64,000 nucleotides of DNA from Strigamia acuminata (GCA_949358305.1 OX442324.1:8095601-8159600), one strand, 5' to 3'; shown: positions 1 to 9,990, counted from the stretch's first letter. Numbers and translations are program-made. Notes: generated from the sequence alone by a model not told the origin.

Positions 1-11
1 CGAAGTCGATT

Positions 12-3000
12 CTATTTCTTCAACGACGCCTGCGCTTGGCAGTTTTTTGCCAGGGCGACATTTAACTCTGCCATCATCTTCATCATGGTCTGTGTCTCGC
101 TAGTGATTTTGGCCTTTTTTTCGCATTTGTCGGAATAATGGCCGTATTCCCCACAGCTGTAGCATTTAATATTGCTTTTGTCGCCCGTGGGTGTGAAACC
201 CGGTTTTTTCGGGACGAATGCTGTTGGGAACCGTCTTTTGGGGCCCGGCGCCCCTTTTTCCTTGGCTGCGCGGGCGTGAGCTCTGAATTGGGTGATGGCT
301 AGCGCTCGGTGCGCGTGATGAAGGTACGGACCTTGCTCGTCGCACCCCGTCGATAAGTTCTCGAGGTGTTCGTGCAGGTCTTCTTCATCTGTTGTTTCTT
401 CTGCCGGCTCGGCGACCGCCGCGGGAGGTGACGCTTCTTCTGCTTTCGCCGAGGTGGCTAAGTCAGTCGAGGTCACCTGCATCGCCGTAGTCGTCGGAGC
501 TTTCTTTGGGGCAGCAATCGGGTTGCTTGGGAGCGTTACACCGGTTTTTGGGGTCAACGTCCGTCCCGAAGACGCCTCAGTGAGGCTCATTATGCCGCTG
601 AGGTATTCGCTCGGTCTCATTAGTTTCTCGGAAGCTTTATGGCGTTCGGCGCTGGTTATCAGTCGCTTTTCGTGGGCTTCCGCTTCTTCGGGTGGCAGTG
701 AGGCGTAATACCTTTGTTCTATCTCCAGCGTATTGGTTAGGAGATAATTACTGACATCCCGATAGTTGCCAGTGCGGGGAGCACGCATGTCCAGCAATAT
801 TCGTTGTGAATGTGCTGACAATCCCCCATAGAAAATCATCGTAAACCCGGCAGGGTTAATTTCGTACGGTGCTCGGGCGAAGAGTAATTTCGCTCGGGCG
901 TCGTAGTCGGCGAGTGTTTCACCTGGGGCTTGACGGAGGCCACGCAATTTGTTGCTGATCTCGTCTGGTGTCTCGCCGTATCGAAGGTCGAAACGGACGA
1001 GAAAGTCGTCCCAGGTCGGATTTTTCAGTCCTTGGTACCACTCGCGGGCTGATCCAGTGGTTAGTTCCACTAGACCGTGTGTGAGCATATCGGCGACGGT
1101 CGCCTTCGTAGCTTTCTTAATTCTCATCACTTCGTCGAGGAAGCGGTCTCCCGCTTTCCACGAACCGTCGAATCGCGTCTGCACGTAGTGTTGCCATCGG
1201 ATATTACCCGTGGCTTCGGCCGCTGGTTCGTTACGCACGCCATATTTGCGTTTGACCCTTTCACCGGCGCGGTTATGTTCATCTCCGGGATGGCCCAAGT
1301 CGATTCCTTCCTTTCGGAAAGAGTTCAATAAGGCACGTCCCAGTTCAGCCATTGTATATTGCCGGCCGGCAGAGTCCTGGAAATTCCCCTCCTGTATGGA
1401 CGGGCGAGAGCTGTGCGAAGATCGGTTAGAGGCATTCGGTCGGTCCGAATGGTGCTGGTTGCTGCCGCGGCTCTCTCGGTGCGATCCGGATGACGGTCGA
1501 CTTTGGTCGTCGTCGTCCGATGAATCAGAGGGGTCGGAAGGGTCGCCTTGTGGGTGGTCTCTTGGTCCCTCCGGGGGGACTTCTCCGCCATCCCGTGATT
1601 TCTTCGAGCCTCCGGAGGGCGGCGGCTCCTTTTCGTCGCTGCTCCCGTAAAAAGAATACCATTTATTCTCTTCGCTTTCTGGGCGCTCGCGGTCCTTATT
1701 CGCGTTCTTTTTGTTAAGTAACGCGTCGATTGCGGCGCTTCTTTCGGATCGTTTCGAGGGGTTACGGTTTCTGGATTTTCCGTCCGGTTGGTCGTCTCCC
1801 CGTGACTTCCTCTTTTTTGTTTCGGCGTGGGAACCACTGGTGGGCTCTTTGTCCGTTTTCGGATCCTCCTTTTTATTCCTCTCCGAAACGTCCGGCTCGT
1901 ACTCTCTTTGGAATTTCTCTGTTTCCTTTTTCCAATTTTCGGCTTCCCATCGTTTTTGCTCGTCAATTATCGCTTTTTTCTTAGCTTGGTACTCGTCGGT
2001 CCCTCTGTACCTCTCCCATTCTTCTTGTTCTTCACGAAATTGCTCCTTCTCTCTCCTTGCTCTTGCGGCTTTCATCCTTTCGTGGTATTGTTCTTCCCAC
2101 TTCTGGTGTTGCTGCTGAGCTTCTTCTCTCAGTTTCTGCAATTTCTCGGCTTTTCGCTGGGCTAGGAGGGCTCGGAATTGGTCTTCGTAGTCTTGGGCTT
2201 CTCTGTGCCTTCCTTCTACTGTATTATTCCATTCTCTTCGTATTTTTGCTTCCTGCTCTTCCCTTATCCTCTGTACCATTTCTTCCGTTTCCTCCGTGGC
2301 CCTTTTTTCTCGCTGCAGTCGTTCCTCTTCCTCTTTCCAGAGTTCTCTCCTCTCTGCGCTTACTCTACGCTGACGATTTGTCGTTTCCTGCCTCGCTTCT
2401 TCTCGGGCCTTCTCCCGAGATTCGTGAAGGGCTTTGTGAGGATCGGGCACGAAGTTACCTACGTCACTCGGCATTTCTTGCGATACAGGCGTCTCCGCTG
2501 CTGGTCTTGCGACTGGCGTCGGGGCCTGTGCTGCGCAAATTGCTTTTGTGAGTATGGTAATCGAGTCCCAGACTGACGTTCCCGGCGGAATATCGGTTAC
2601 CGCCTTCAGTCGGGCTGCTTGTTGCGATAGGTGAATTAAATGGGCTACTTCGGGGGAAACAGGGGCAGGTCTCGCCGTGGCGCTGGAGGCCATCGGGGTC
2701 CCGCTCGTGCTTCGTACCGGAGTTTCGTTTAGGGGGGCGGATTGGTGACTTTTTTCCGGTGATGGGTTGTGGTCGATTGTGGTTGTCCGCCTCGGAGTTT
2801 TCGTCTTCTCCTCGGCTACCAGTATCGGCACTCGTCCTGTTGTTGTATCGCGAATTTCTTCTTGATTTTCCAGGACTTCAGTATCGGTATCTTCGACAAA
2901 GGGCATATCTGAGGAGAGCGGCTCTCGCTCGGGCTCGGTTAGGGCCTCGAGCGAAGCAGCTGCTTCCTCTTTCTGCGCCTTTGCTTTCCTCCGATTCGCT

Positions 3001-3131
3001 CGGGCTTTCGCCTTCGCGGATTGTTCGGGAACCGGGCCGCCCGACCTTAAGTTATAGTCGGAGGTCCGTTTTCCCTTTTCGAGCGTAGGTCGCTCGTTAT
3101 CAGACGCGGATTGTTCATCTTGGTCTGACAT
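12..3131 (-). CDS. gag: Gag polyprotein of gypsy-like element
   Basis: The 1,039-residue ORF is intact. Residues 1-220 are charged and disordered. About 225-430 is a very Glu/Arg/Lys-rich region predicted to form a long coiled coil. About 430-600 is low complexity (Ser, Asp, Pro, Gly). A retrotransposon-gag capsid-like domain follows at about 650-830, with landmarks WYQGLKNPTWDDFLVRFDLR and the GETLADYDARAKLLF block. A single CCHC zinc knuckle, CYSCGEYGHYSDKC, sits near residue 1000. The product should form the particle and bind RNA. The N-terminal half is unusually long for a gypsy Gag. The start was chosen at the first Met after the PBS. Pol is expected to follow to the left of the window. 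No frameshift or stop is seen, so the element may be young. Confidence 0.8.
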   Translation of the reverse strand: MSDQDEQSASDNERPTLEKGKRTSDYNLRSGGPVPEQSAKAKARANRRKAKAQKEEAAASLEALTEPEREPLSSDMPFVEDTDTEVLENQEEIRDTTTGRVPILVAEEKTKTPRRTTTIDHNPSPEKSHQSAPLNETPVRSTSGTPMASSATARPAPVSPEVAHLIHLSQQAARLKAVTDIPPGTSVWDSITILTKAICAAQAPTPVARPAAETPVSQEMPSDVGNFVPDPHKALHESREKAREEARQETTNRQRRVSAERRELWKEEEERLQREKRATEETEEMVQRIREEQEAKIRREWNNTVEGRHREAQDYEDQFRALLAQRKAEKLQKLREEAQQQHQKWEEQYHERMKAARARREKEQFREEQEEWERYRGTDEYQAKKKAIIDEQKRWEAENWKKETEKFQREYEPDVSERNKKEDPKTDKEPTSGSHAETKKRKSRGDDQPDGKSRNRNPSKRSERSAAIDALLNKKNANKDRERPESEENKWYSFYGSSDEKEPPPSGGSKKSRDGGEVPPEGPRDHPQGDPSDPSDSSDDDDQSRPSSGSHRESRGSNQHHSDRPNASNRSSHSSRPSIQEGNFQDSAGRQYTMAELGRALLNSFRKEGIDLGHPGDEHNRAGERVKRKYGVRNEPAAEATGNIRWQHYVQTRFDGSWKAGDRFLDEVMRIKKATKATVADMLTHGLVELTTGSAREWYQGLKNPTWDDFLVRFDLRYGETPDEISNKLRGLRQAPGETLADYDARAKLLFARAPYEINPAGFTMIFYGGLSAHSQRILLDMRAPRTGNYRDVSNYLLTNTLEIEQRYYASLPPEEAEAHEKRLITSAERHKASEKLMRPSEYLSGIMSLTEASSGRTLTPKTGVTLPSNPIAAPKKAPTTTAMQVTSTDLATSAKAEEASPPAAVAEPAEETTDEEDLHEHLENLSTGCDEQGPYLHHAHRALAITQFRAHARAAKEKGAPGPKRRFPTAFVPKKPGFTPTGDKSNIKCYSCGEYGHYSDKCEKKAKITSETQTMMKMMAELNVALAKNCQAQASLKK

Positions 3132-3205
3132 TTCTTTGAGTAATTCTTCGATTTGGGTTATTATATTAAATGAGAGATCACAAGTTCAGTTGAGATTTAT
3201 TTCTA

Positions 3206-3224
3206 AATCCCGGCTGGGCCCCCA
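3206..3224 (-). other. Primer binding site of gypsy-1
   Basis: The plus strand reads like the 3' end of a mature tRNA (T-stem then acceptor ending CCA), so the minus strand offers an 18-19 base PBS beginning TGG. It starts two bases inside the LTR terminus. The tRNA identity was not determined. Confidence 0.6.
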
Positions 3225-3226
3225 CG

Positions 3227-4043
3227 TGTCGCGTCCTACCTGGTGATAGGTTTAATGAGCTAACGTGTATTACTTTACCTGTGATTCTACTAAATATGTA
3301 AATTACCCAAATGAATACTAAGTATATGTAAATGAACAAACAGGTTTATTCAATAGGCGTGAGCCTTAAAATACACTCAGTATAAAACTAGAGTCGACTT
3401 GGTCAGAGTCGAACAAAGGATTTCTCAAGATGGCGTCGTCGGATCCGCGTGGTCGGCGGAACAAAGGCGGCGTCTCGAGTTGTCGTTAATTCGTCACGGA
3501 TTCGTCGTTCACGGACGCGGTGGAATGCTCTTTCGAGTCTTCTATCCGTGCCTGTTGTCTAGGAGTTGGTTTTAGCGTCGCAAGGCTCCGTCCAGAAACG
3601 AGGAGTTTCTTACAGGGCACTTGGACACTTTAGTGATGGAATAACCGTGGGTCGGTTATTCGGTGTGAATTCACAAGGGTTATTTTCCTGCTTTCGCGGG
3701 AAATAAACGCACAGTGTAAATTCGTGAGAGTTACAGTTGCACTGGAATCAGCGGTCCTCTATCAATCCTAACTTTTGGTGGAGTTGGCCTGACGGTGAGG
3801 TAGTTGCTGTGTTCTTGGTGTCGTTTGTGTAAGTTCTGCTTGTAGGGCGCGAAACTCTACCTGATATAGGCCAGGGTGAGGGGCCTGGCTCGGCCAATGG
3901 GGGCCGGCCACGCGTCACCTCACCCCCTCGGGGCACGCGCTTCCCAGGGGGGGAAGGCGGAGCCAACGCGAGGGAACTGACCTTTCCTAGTGACTCATGC
4001 GGATGGCGTCCACTGGAGGGACGACCACCCGCGGGTCACCACA
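3227..4043 (-). repeat. 5' LTR of gypsy-1 (817 bp)
   Basis: In element sense it begins TGTGGTGACCCGCGGG and ends GGACGCGACA, giving the usual TG...CA ends. It is followed by the PBS. A polyadenylation hexamer AATAAA lies on the minus strand near 3343. The plus strand contains CAAGATGGCG near 3426, a YY1-like motif shared with many other LTRs in the window. The partner LTR is outside the window, so the end positions rest on the PBS and the coding junction. Confidence 0.65.
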
Positions 4044-4327
4044 AAGGGTACTGGTTGTCAAGCATTTTTGAGAGTTGTGTACCAATAGTGTATTCAGATT
4101 CGTTGTCCTCCATCCATTTTGTGGAGAATGATTTGGAGAACTCCAAAACAAAACACATCCGAATACGTTATTACTTTCTAAGAGACTGGTATGAAAAACA
4201 ATATTTTTCAATTGAGAAAATACCAAGTAAGTGGAATTTAGCAGATGTGTTCACAAAATGGCTTCCGCAGGACCAACTGCGAGTTTTGTGTTCAAATATG
4301 CTCGATGATGTGCATAAAGAAAATTAA
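4044..4327 (+). pseudogene. Copia RNase H C-terminal fragment
   Basis: The frame encodes the end of a Ty1/copia polyprotein: the YWL motif, then the IVYSDSLSSIHFVEND block, SKTKHIRIRYYFLRDWYEK and the terminal LADVFTKWLP signature typical of copia RNase H. The stop is at 4325-4327. Everything upstream is cut off by insertion of gypsy-1. The remaining polyprotein should lie left of the window. Confidence 0.85.
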
Positions 4328-4356
4328 ATGTATTGATTTGTGCAACGCCCAACATT

Positions 4357-4368
4357 GAAGGAGGTGAT
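4357..4368 (+). other. Polypurine tract of the copia remnant
   Basis: A purine run (gaaggaggtga) sits directly before an LTR start TGTTAG, 30 bp after the RNase H stop codon. It is the expected primer for plus-strand DNA synthesis. Confidence 0.6.
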
Positions 4369-4872
4369 TGTTAGGTCATGTGTCAATGTTGAGCGTTATC
4401 TAACAATAGTAGCAATTAAAATAATTGCGAATCCATGTTTAAAAATTTGTGAGTTCTGAATTACAATTTGTAATTTTGGTTATGTCGGAATAATTGAACT
4501 ATATTTGGATATTATTGTGTAAAATGTCGTTTATTGAATCGATGATATGTAGAGTAAATGTAGTGAAAGAATTCCGATGTAGTAATGTGTTTTACGTTGT
4601 GTATCGGCGATGTGTTTGACATCACGTGCAATTTCGTGACGTTTTCATATCGCCTAGACTTGTAATGATGATGTCAGATTGATGGCATCATCATGATTAA
4701 CGATTGTTTCTGTTTTTATCATTTAACATGTAAATAACATGATTTGTTCACATTTTAACATGATTGGATTTGATGAGAATAAAACTTCACTTTTTCGTTA
4801 TGTTTTCAACCGTGTGAGTGCTTATTATTTCCTCCATGCATCTAATTAAATATGCACAGAAGTAGGGTTAAC
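4369..4872 (+). repeat. 3' LTR of the copia remnant
   Basis: It begins TGTTAGGTCATG after the PPT. A polyadenylation signal (gaataaaac) lies near 4778. The right end is uncertain. I place it at a TTAAC near 4872 that would pair with the TGTTA start, but the final CA is not preserved and a TGCACA end near 4858 is an alternative. Confidence 0.5.
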
Positions 4873-5071
4873 TCGAAGCAACTTCACTAGTTTTTCTCCA
4901 CTGGAACAAGAAGCTTTTGGCTACGAGTTGATAAGCCCAATGCGCATTCGACATTTGTTTTTCCGGAACAATTCGCATTTATTAAGGACATTAATGACTG
5001 TGTGATATACTCACACGTGAGTACTAATATTTATTAAATACACTTATTAAATATTACATTTATTTGTTTGA
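4873..5071. other. Unassigned segment with an exon-like frame
   Basis: Between the copia LTR and the G2 gag frame, one plus frame (about 4891-5016) is open and reads like a real protein segment (for example FPEQFAFIKDINDCVIY). It ends at a GTGAGT splice-donor-like site at 5017. It does not join in frame to the G2 gag. No LTR for G2 could be found here. Origin unknown. Confidence 0.25.
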
Positions 5072-5218
5072 GCGGACGTCGTATCAAGCGGCGGACACGA
5101 TACGTTTTACCTGCGTGCGCCTCGTATTGCCGTGCAGCCAACGACACGGACGCGTATTCGGGAATTGGATAGGACTTTCACCATACGGTTTTTCCACGTA
5201 AATTCCACTGCGAAATAC
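5072..5218 (+). pseudogene. gag: G2 gag, N-terminal piece
   Basis: Forty-nine open codons end in ...NSTAKY. They are exactly in frame with the gag segment beyond the solo LTR once one AATAC copy is ignored. A TGA precedes the frame at 5069-5071, so the true start is unclear or was lost. No known domain is visible in this short piece. Confidence 0.55.
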
Positions 5219-5730
5219 TTTGTTTTGTGTGATTGTCCTACAATAATGTCGCGTCGCAATGGCGTCGCGCGACCTGCGCGAACGTTTAGGCGACGTGACA
5301 CGAAACGGACGAAAAACGGCCGTGCAGAATGCACTTATCCATCGTAAACAACAATAAGAATGCAAGGAATAAAAATATAAAAGTAATATTTAATAATACT
5401 TAGCATTGGCTATCCTTTAAGGAGAAAACATGGGTGACACAAGCACTTTCCGTGGTGGGCGCCATGTTGAGAATGATAAAGAATACAGGTAGCGACACCT
5501 AGTGTCGATAAATAACATTACATAGTGGAAAATATAATGAATTGAATGGAAACTCTAAAAGAAGCATGGTGCTGCATGCATAAACACAATATATAAACAT
5601 AATTATCGAAAATAACTGAATAACATCGGAAGTAAACAAAATACGTAATATAGATCGAAATAATAAATAATGTGGTTCACTATGTGATCCTATATCACAT
5701 CGATAAATATACAGGTCTCACAGACCAACA
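5219..5730 (-). repeat. Solo LTR of a copia element, in G2 gag
   Basis: The right end on the plus strand is GACCAACA, and the segment GTGATCCTATATCACAT upstream matches the LTRs at 17070 and 33445, so its sense is minus. Internal blocks such as the GCGTCGC-rich part also align with the 33445 LTR. Flanks are AATAC at 5214-5218 and at 5731-5735. The left terminus is degenerate (TTTGTTTTG). It is a solo LTR, the expected product of LTR-LTR recombination. Confidence 0.7.
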
Positions 5731-6578
5731 AATACGTACAACGAGCGGACAGCCTGTTTCGGGAAATGGACAAGCCATTTGACCAGCACGCGCAGAAAGC
5801 ACTCTTCGAACAGGGCCTAAACCTAATCGCTACGAAAGTACTATGTGACATGAATGCCCCCCGAGGAGACAACTTTAACGCCACATTCAAATTCGTCGAG
5901 AAAAAACACACCGAAGCAAACGCCCGGTATAACGAAGCTCTGACGAAAGAAGAGCGAGCGCTAGGAGTAGCCAGACAACAGCGAATCCAGGAGTGCAGCA
6001 TAGACTCCACTAAGCTACTCCAGTCACGGAACTATCTAAACGGAAATATAGAACCACTCCCGTCAAAGAAAAACCAACAAGCTGCCAACCCGATACCACT
6101 TCCAAATAAGGCCTATCGCACGCAAACTAACGTCGCCGAAGAAAAATCGGAAGACAAAGTAAGCGAAGATTCTGAGCAATACTCGGAAAGCGATGAGGTC
6201 GACGAGGGTACCAACGACGTTGTACATGCAAACATGGGGAAGGAACTGGCACCCAGCTACCGACCTCAGATGAAGTCCAGCAGAAAATCGGAGCACCACA
6301 ACCCGAAAACAGAGACGACTTCTGAGAAGAAAGACTACCCCAAAAAACCTTTTATGCGGGAGGGAAAGAAGAAAAGCCCTTGTAATTTCTGCAACGAGGA
6401 CGGCCACTGGCGTCAGACTTGCCCAAAATTGGCGAAGAAAAAAGCCGACGACAAGGCCGCAGAGCGTGAAGAGTTAGTGAAATTACTCGCTAAGGAACAA
6501 GAAAAGATCCTGAAGGAACTCACCGCCAAATTCGACAGTATGACAAAAAACTGGAATTCGCGGGCGGAACAAAAGTAA
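5731..6578 (+). pseudogene. gag: G2 gag, C-terminal piece with zinc knuckle
   Basis: The frame encodes a helical capsid-like region (KALFEQGLNLIATKVL, then FKFVEKKHTEANARY), a charged Glu/Ser-rich linker and one CCHC knuckle, CNFCNEDGHWRQTC, near plus-strand 6380-6421. It ends with TAA at 6576-6578. The C-terminal tail is Lys/Glu-rich and helical. The frame carries no stop. It is annotated as broken only because the solo LTR removes its N terminus. Confidence 0.75.
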
Positions 6579-6610
6579 TTCCACATCCGCTCGCGATAAC
6601 TTCGATAACG

Positions 6611-6946
6611 ATGGATCTTACCCTAGTGGAAAAGCAAATTAAAGAAATGAAAAAATTGTTAGAATTTTTCGAAGAAGCTACCAACGAAGAAGCTAGCAGC
6701 GAAGAAGTCACTACACCATCTAAAAAACGGAAATTTGAGATTAGAGACGAAGATGGCATAGCCAATGCTTTCATGATTCTACCGCTTGATCAAGGGGCCA
6801 ATCCCCTTAAAAAGCGAATACTTCGTTGCAACCTATCAACAGAAGCGAAGAGCGTACTGGCTAAAATACCTGTCTCTTTCGGCAAAAAAGTGTTAATGGG
6901 ACTACTCGACTCGGGAGCGGACCAGTCGTTTATTTCCACCGACTTG
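6611..6946 (+). pseudogene. G2 protease, N-terminal part
   Basis: The ORF starts 33 bp after the gag stop in a different frame. An acidic leader is followed by the retropepsin active site LLDSGADQSFIS at about 6900-6936. The frame is cut at 6946 by the CACTA element. After the TTG duplication it continues in frame at 11694 with the rest of the protease, so gag and pol were separate frames, probably linked by frameshift or reinitiation. Confidence 0.75.
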
Positions 6947-6969
6947 CACTGCGAAAAAAGATCTGATTT

Positions 6970-8340
6970 TCAAAATTAAATATATTTTAAAAATAATGAT
7001 AAATATTAGTATAATCAATTATTTTAAATGTAATGATAAATCTATAGGTAAATATTACATTTATCATGTATTTATAAATTAATTTTCTGTATTGGCTAAA
7101 CATAAGGATTTTCATTTAGTTTTCACATATTTAACTGAGTGTAAATATTTATATTTATGCAATGATAAAATATGTTGATCAATGTATATATAAATTTTAA
7201 GATTTATCCATTATTTATCATTGGTTTTTTCAATTTAGTAGAAATAAGATTTATCAATGAATTTAATAAACATTTATCTGTATTAAAAAGTTTAAATTGA
7301 AGAAATTGAAAATCAGTAATTTAAAATTTAATAAATGTACATGTTTCCCAATGATTTATTATTCATTTCATAATTTTTTAATGTTTATTTATTGATGTCA
7401 CAATTCACACAATCAGTTTATTATTAGTGTCTACCTCATCAATTGAATTAAATTTGTAATTTAAACTTTAAATTTAAACAATTTAATTGAAAAATTGATC
7501 ATGAAATTATTTTTTTTGAAAAATGAATTTTGTCGAATGGAAGGCTCCTGAAGTTAAATCTGAAGCCAAGCCAAACCCAACATTCATTTGTTGTAGTATA
7601 GATTATTTGGTGGACTCCTGAATTTAACCTGAAGTCCAGCCAAACATATACTACACTACGTGGAATCCCAGAAGAATTAAATATTTTTACTATAGCTAAT
7701 GATATTTAACAATGCAAGTTTGTACTTTGTAGGATACAATTTCAAATTTCCTCCAACAAATGAGATTGCTGAAAACAGTAAAACGCTTTATTAAACATTT
7801 AAATTCATTTAAATTCATTTTAAAAAAAATACTGAAAAAACAAAATAGTGAGTTGAATGACAGGAGAAAAATGACCAAATATAAATGGGAGATGACAAAA
7901 CATTGTTTTTTTCGTTTGTTTGTTTTTCTTTTCAATTCAACAGTGAGCACAATTTACTGTAAACATATAACCTAGTTGTTAGTAGCACAAGACCAAGCAG
8001 CTCTCATTTTTATATAATTTTAACTTTACAATCTACAAACTGATCGTGTTTCATCTGCACAAATAAACAGCCTAAGTTTTATACATTTAATTTCTAAACG
8101 TGTGATGATGTTGTTTCATTTTATGTACAATATAGCTTCAATCGTTGGTCACCTCACTTGTCACCTCGCTTGCATGATTATTATTATTCGTTTATTTGTT
8201 TATTTGTTTATTTTTTTTACCTAGAGAACCATCAGGCGATTCAGCACCCTGAATACACAAGTTCATCACTGACAGAGATTCCCTAATGTTGAATGATATT
8301 GCAGATTCATATAATTCAGTTTTCGCTATTTATATTCAAT
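6970..8340. repeat. Left subterminal region of the CACTA element
   Basis: AT-rich sequence with repeated AATGATAAAT-like words. Two imperfect direct repeats of about 30 bp (near 7548-7580 and 7615-7647) share CTCCTGAA and GCCAAAC blocks. No gene was seen. ORFs here are AT-rich chance frames. Confidence 0.5.
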
Positions 8341-9061
8341 TCACAACATCTCTTTGCTGGGTACCCATATTGTAGGACCTGATTGATCACGAATGACTTC
8401 TTTAATGCGAGCGTATATTTCTTCGGGTCTATCACCTTGCACCATAGCTACAAAAAAAAAATAAAAAAATAACAATTAAAAATAAAATTTATTAAAACAA
8501 TTAATTATTCTTTTTACCTGTAAAATATTCCCCAAATTCCAGTTCTAACTTGAGCGTCCTTTCGAACGTTTTCTTTGCTTGCTCCTCCGTGATCTATTTG
8601 TTCATTTCCCTAAATTAAAATCCAAATATTAAAGCTTCAATCGAAATTAAAATAATTCAAAATTTACATGATAGATTTGATAGATTTGGGTTTAATGAAA
8701 ACAGCGATGGGATATAGACCAGCAACTTGCAGACGTTTGATTGCATTGCCACTGACATCTAAAATACAATGTTTTCCCTAATAAAAAATAAAAATATATT
8801 TATTTATTTATTTATTCATTTTAAGACCTAAATTTAACTTCGCAAGTTGAATTTACCCTTTCCGCGACTTCTTTAACTGATACCACACTAGTGCCGTATA
8901 GATTATTATTATATGGCCCAGCTTCTATAAAAAGATGATTCTGAATATCTTTCTCCTTCGATGAAACAAAATGATAGTCACGACCATCTACTTCATATTC
9001 ACGCCTCGATCGAGTAGTATCTGCAACGTATTCATTCGTAATAAGCTCCAGCTCCGGATTA
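8341..9061 (-). pseudogene. dlg1: Captured discs large (dlg) guanylate-kinase domain fragment
   Basis: Four exons on the minus strand encode the C-terminal half of the MAGUK guanylate-kinase-like domain: 8857-9061 ([36 protein letters not shown]), 8668-8777 ([20 protein letters not shown]), 8518-8609 (ITEEQAKKTFERT, EFGEYFT) and 8341-8447 (ending QSGPTIWVPSKEML and stop). All internal splice sites are GT/AG and phases match across junctions. One codon in 8518-8609 is TAG where Arg is expected (NK*ITEEQ), so it is disabled. The upstream PDZ and SH3 exons are absent. DLG is a scaffold of septate and synaptic junctions. Because this piece lies inside a transposon, I read it as transduplicated host DNA. 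Confidence 0.85.
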
Positions 9062-9267
9062 ATTGTTGACGTAGATCGTGTTGTTGGACCTCACGTTCAT
9101 CGAATGCATGTGATGAGGTTGCTTAAAAGGACTTCTTTAATTCTGCAAAATTCTAAATTGTAAAAAAATGTTTCAATCGAGTTACGGAATGGGAGAAAAT
9201 GTTACTTGATCCTGGTTTCTCGTTCAAATTGTTGACGTAGATCGTGTTGTTGGGCCTCACGTTCATT
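9062..9267 (-). pseudogene. U1A/SNF-like start fragment, two copies
   Basis: At 9205-9267 the minus strand reads an ATG followed by [16 protein letters not shown], which resembles the RNP2 start of the U1A/U2B'' (SNF) RNA-recognition motif. Homology stops after NEK. A 38 bp near-copy at about 9063-9101 carries the same start and runs straight into the first dlg exon. Other frames are also open here, so chance similarity is possible but the 14-residue match is notable. Confidence 0.4.
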
Positions 9268-9301
9268 TTGCCGGCAGAAAAAACACTGAATGGCATCATG
9301 G

Positions 9302-9673
9302 TTAGGCCCTTCTATGATCGGTTTGGGGAGGAAAAAAGCGTATCGTTGGCATGGGTTTCGGATCGGTTATCGCGAGTCTAATGTAATTAGGGACTCGTTC
9401 GGAAGTGCACGAAGGATTGTCGAGTTCATTACTCACGTTTGATGTGTTATTCGGTCCGATGCGTTCGTTTTCCGAGTCGTGGCAAGCTCGAATAGCTCGC
9501 TCTTTGCGTCTCCCGCCAACTGCAGCCGCCATGTCGGTTTCCTTTAGCAACAAGCCAGGTTTTAGCGTCGGCGAGCACTTGTCTGCTCCCTCGTAGTTCG
9601 CAAATTGTGTTATTAAAGGTTTACCGCTATTGACCCCTTCTATAATTGTTTTTTCTGAGTAATTAGATGGCAT
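9302..9673 (-). CDS. Unrecognised 123-aa ORF in the CACTA element
   Basis: The ORF runs from MPSNYSEKTIIEG to ...FFPPQTDHRRA. It shows no motif, signal peptide or membrane segment that I recognise. Base composition is more GC-rich than the surrounding transposon, as for the dlg piece. It lies upstream, in the minus sense, of the U1A-like fragment. It may be another captured exon or a chance frame. Confidence 0.3.
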   Translation of the reverse strand: MPSNYSEKTIIEGVNSGKPLITQFANYEGADKCSPTLKPGLLLKETDMAAAVGGRRKERAIRACHDSENERIGPNNTSNVSNELDNPSCTSERVPNYIRLAITDPKPMPTIRFFPPQTDHRRA

Positions 9674-9990
9674 TTAGCCACTATTGTTAGTTTCAAAAAT
9701 ATCTGTTAAGTTTTAAGTATTTTAATAAGGCATTTTCGCCTCCTCTCCAATTTGCTGTACGGAGAGCCGGGCGGATCATTTATTATTTTGTGTTTGTTGT
9801 TTTTCTCCTGCCAATAATGAACTTTTGATGTAATTTATTGTTATCACGATCCATCTGCTCGTGCTAAGTAGTTATTTTTAGTTTTGGCTTTTCTTGTAAG
9901 GAAGAGAAATTTATCTCTCCGTTTTGATAGGCACCGGGTTTTAGAGTCTTACTCCTCTCTTTACAGAAACCGTTAAGCAACGCCCACAGC

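Larger units (their letters stand above)
1..4043 (-). mobile_element. Ty3/gypsy-like retrotransposon, 5' part (gypsy-1)
   Basis: The 5' LTR (3227-4043), a tRNA-type primer binding site and a long gag lie in order on the minus strand. Pol and the 3' LTR would lie beyond the left window edge. The insertion is nested: the copia RNase H reading frame resumes within a few bases of the outer LTR end at 4043/4044. The superfamily call is inferred from the gag type and PBS, because no pol is visible here. No TSD can be checked because the other end is missing. Confidence 0.75.

Noticed and set aside
1210-2576. Several overlapping plus-strand ORFs and a second minus-strand ORF (1325-1966) over gypsy-1 gag
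   Set aside because: They are shadows of the gag frame in low-complexity GC-rich sequence. The gag frame carries the recognisable domains.
5230-5730. Treating the LTR before G2 gag as the 5' LTR of G2
   Set aside because: Its sense is minus, its ends match copia LTRs elsewhere, and AATAC duplications place it inside the gag frame.
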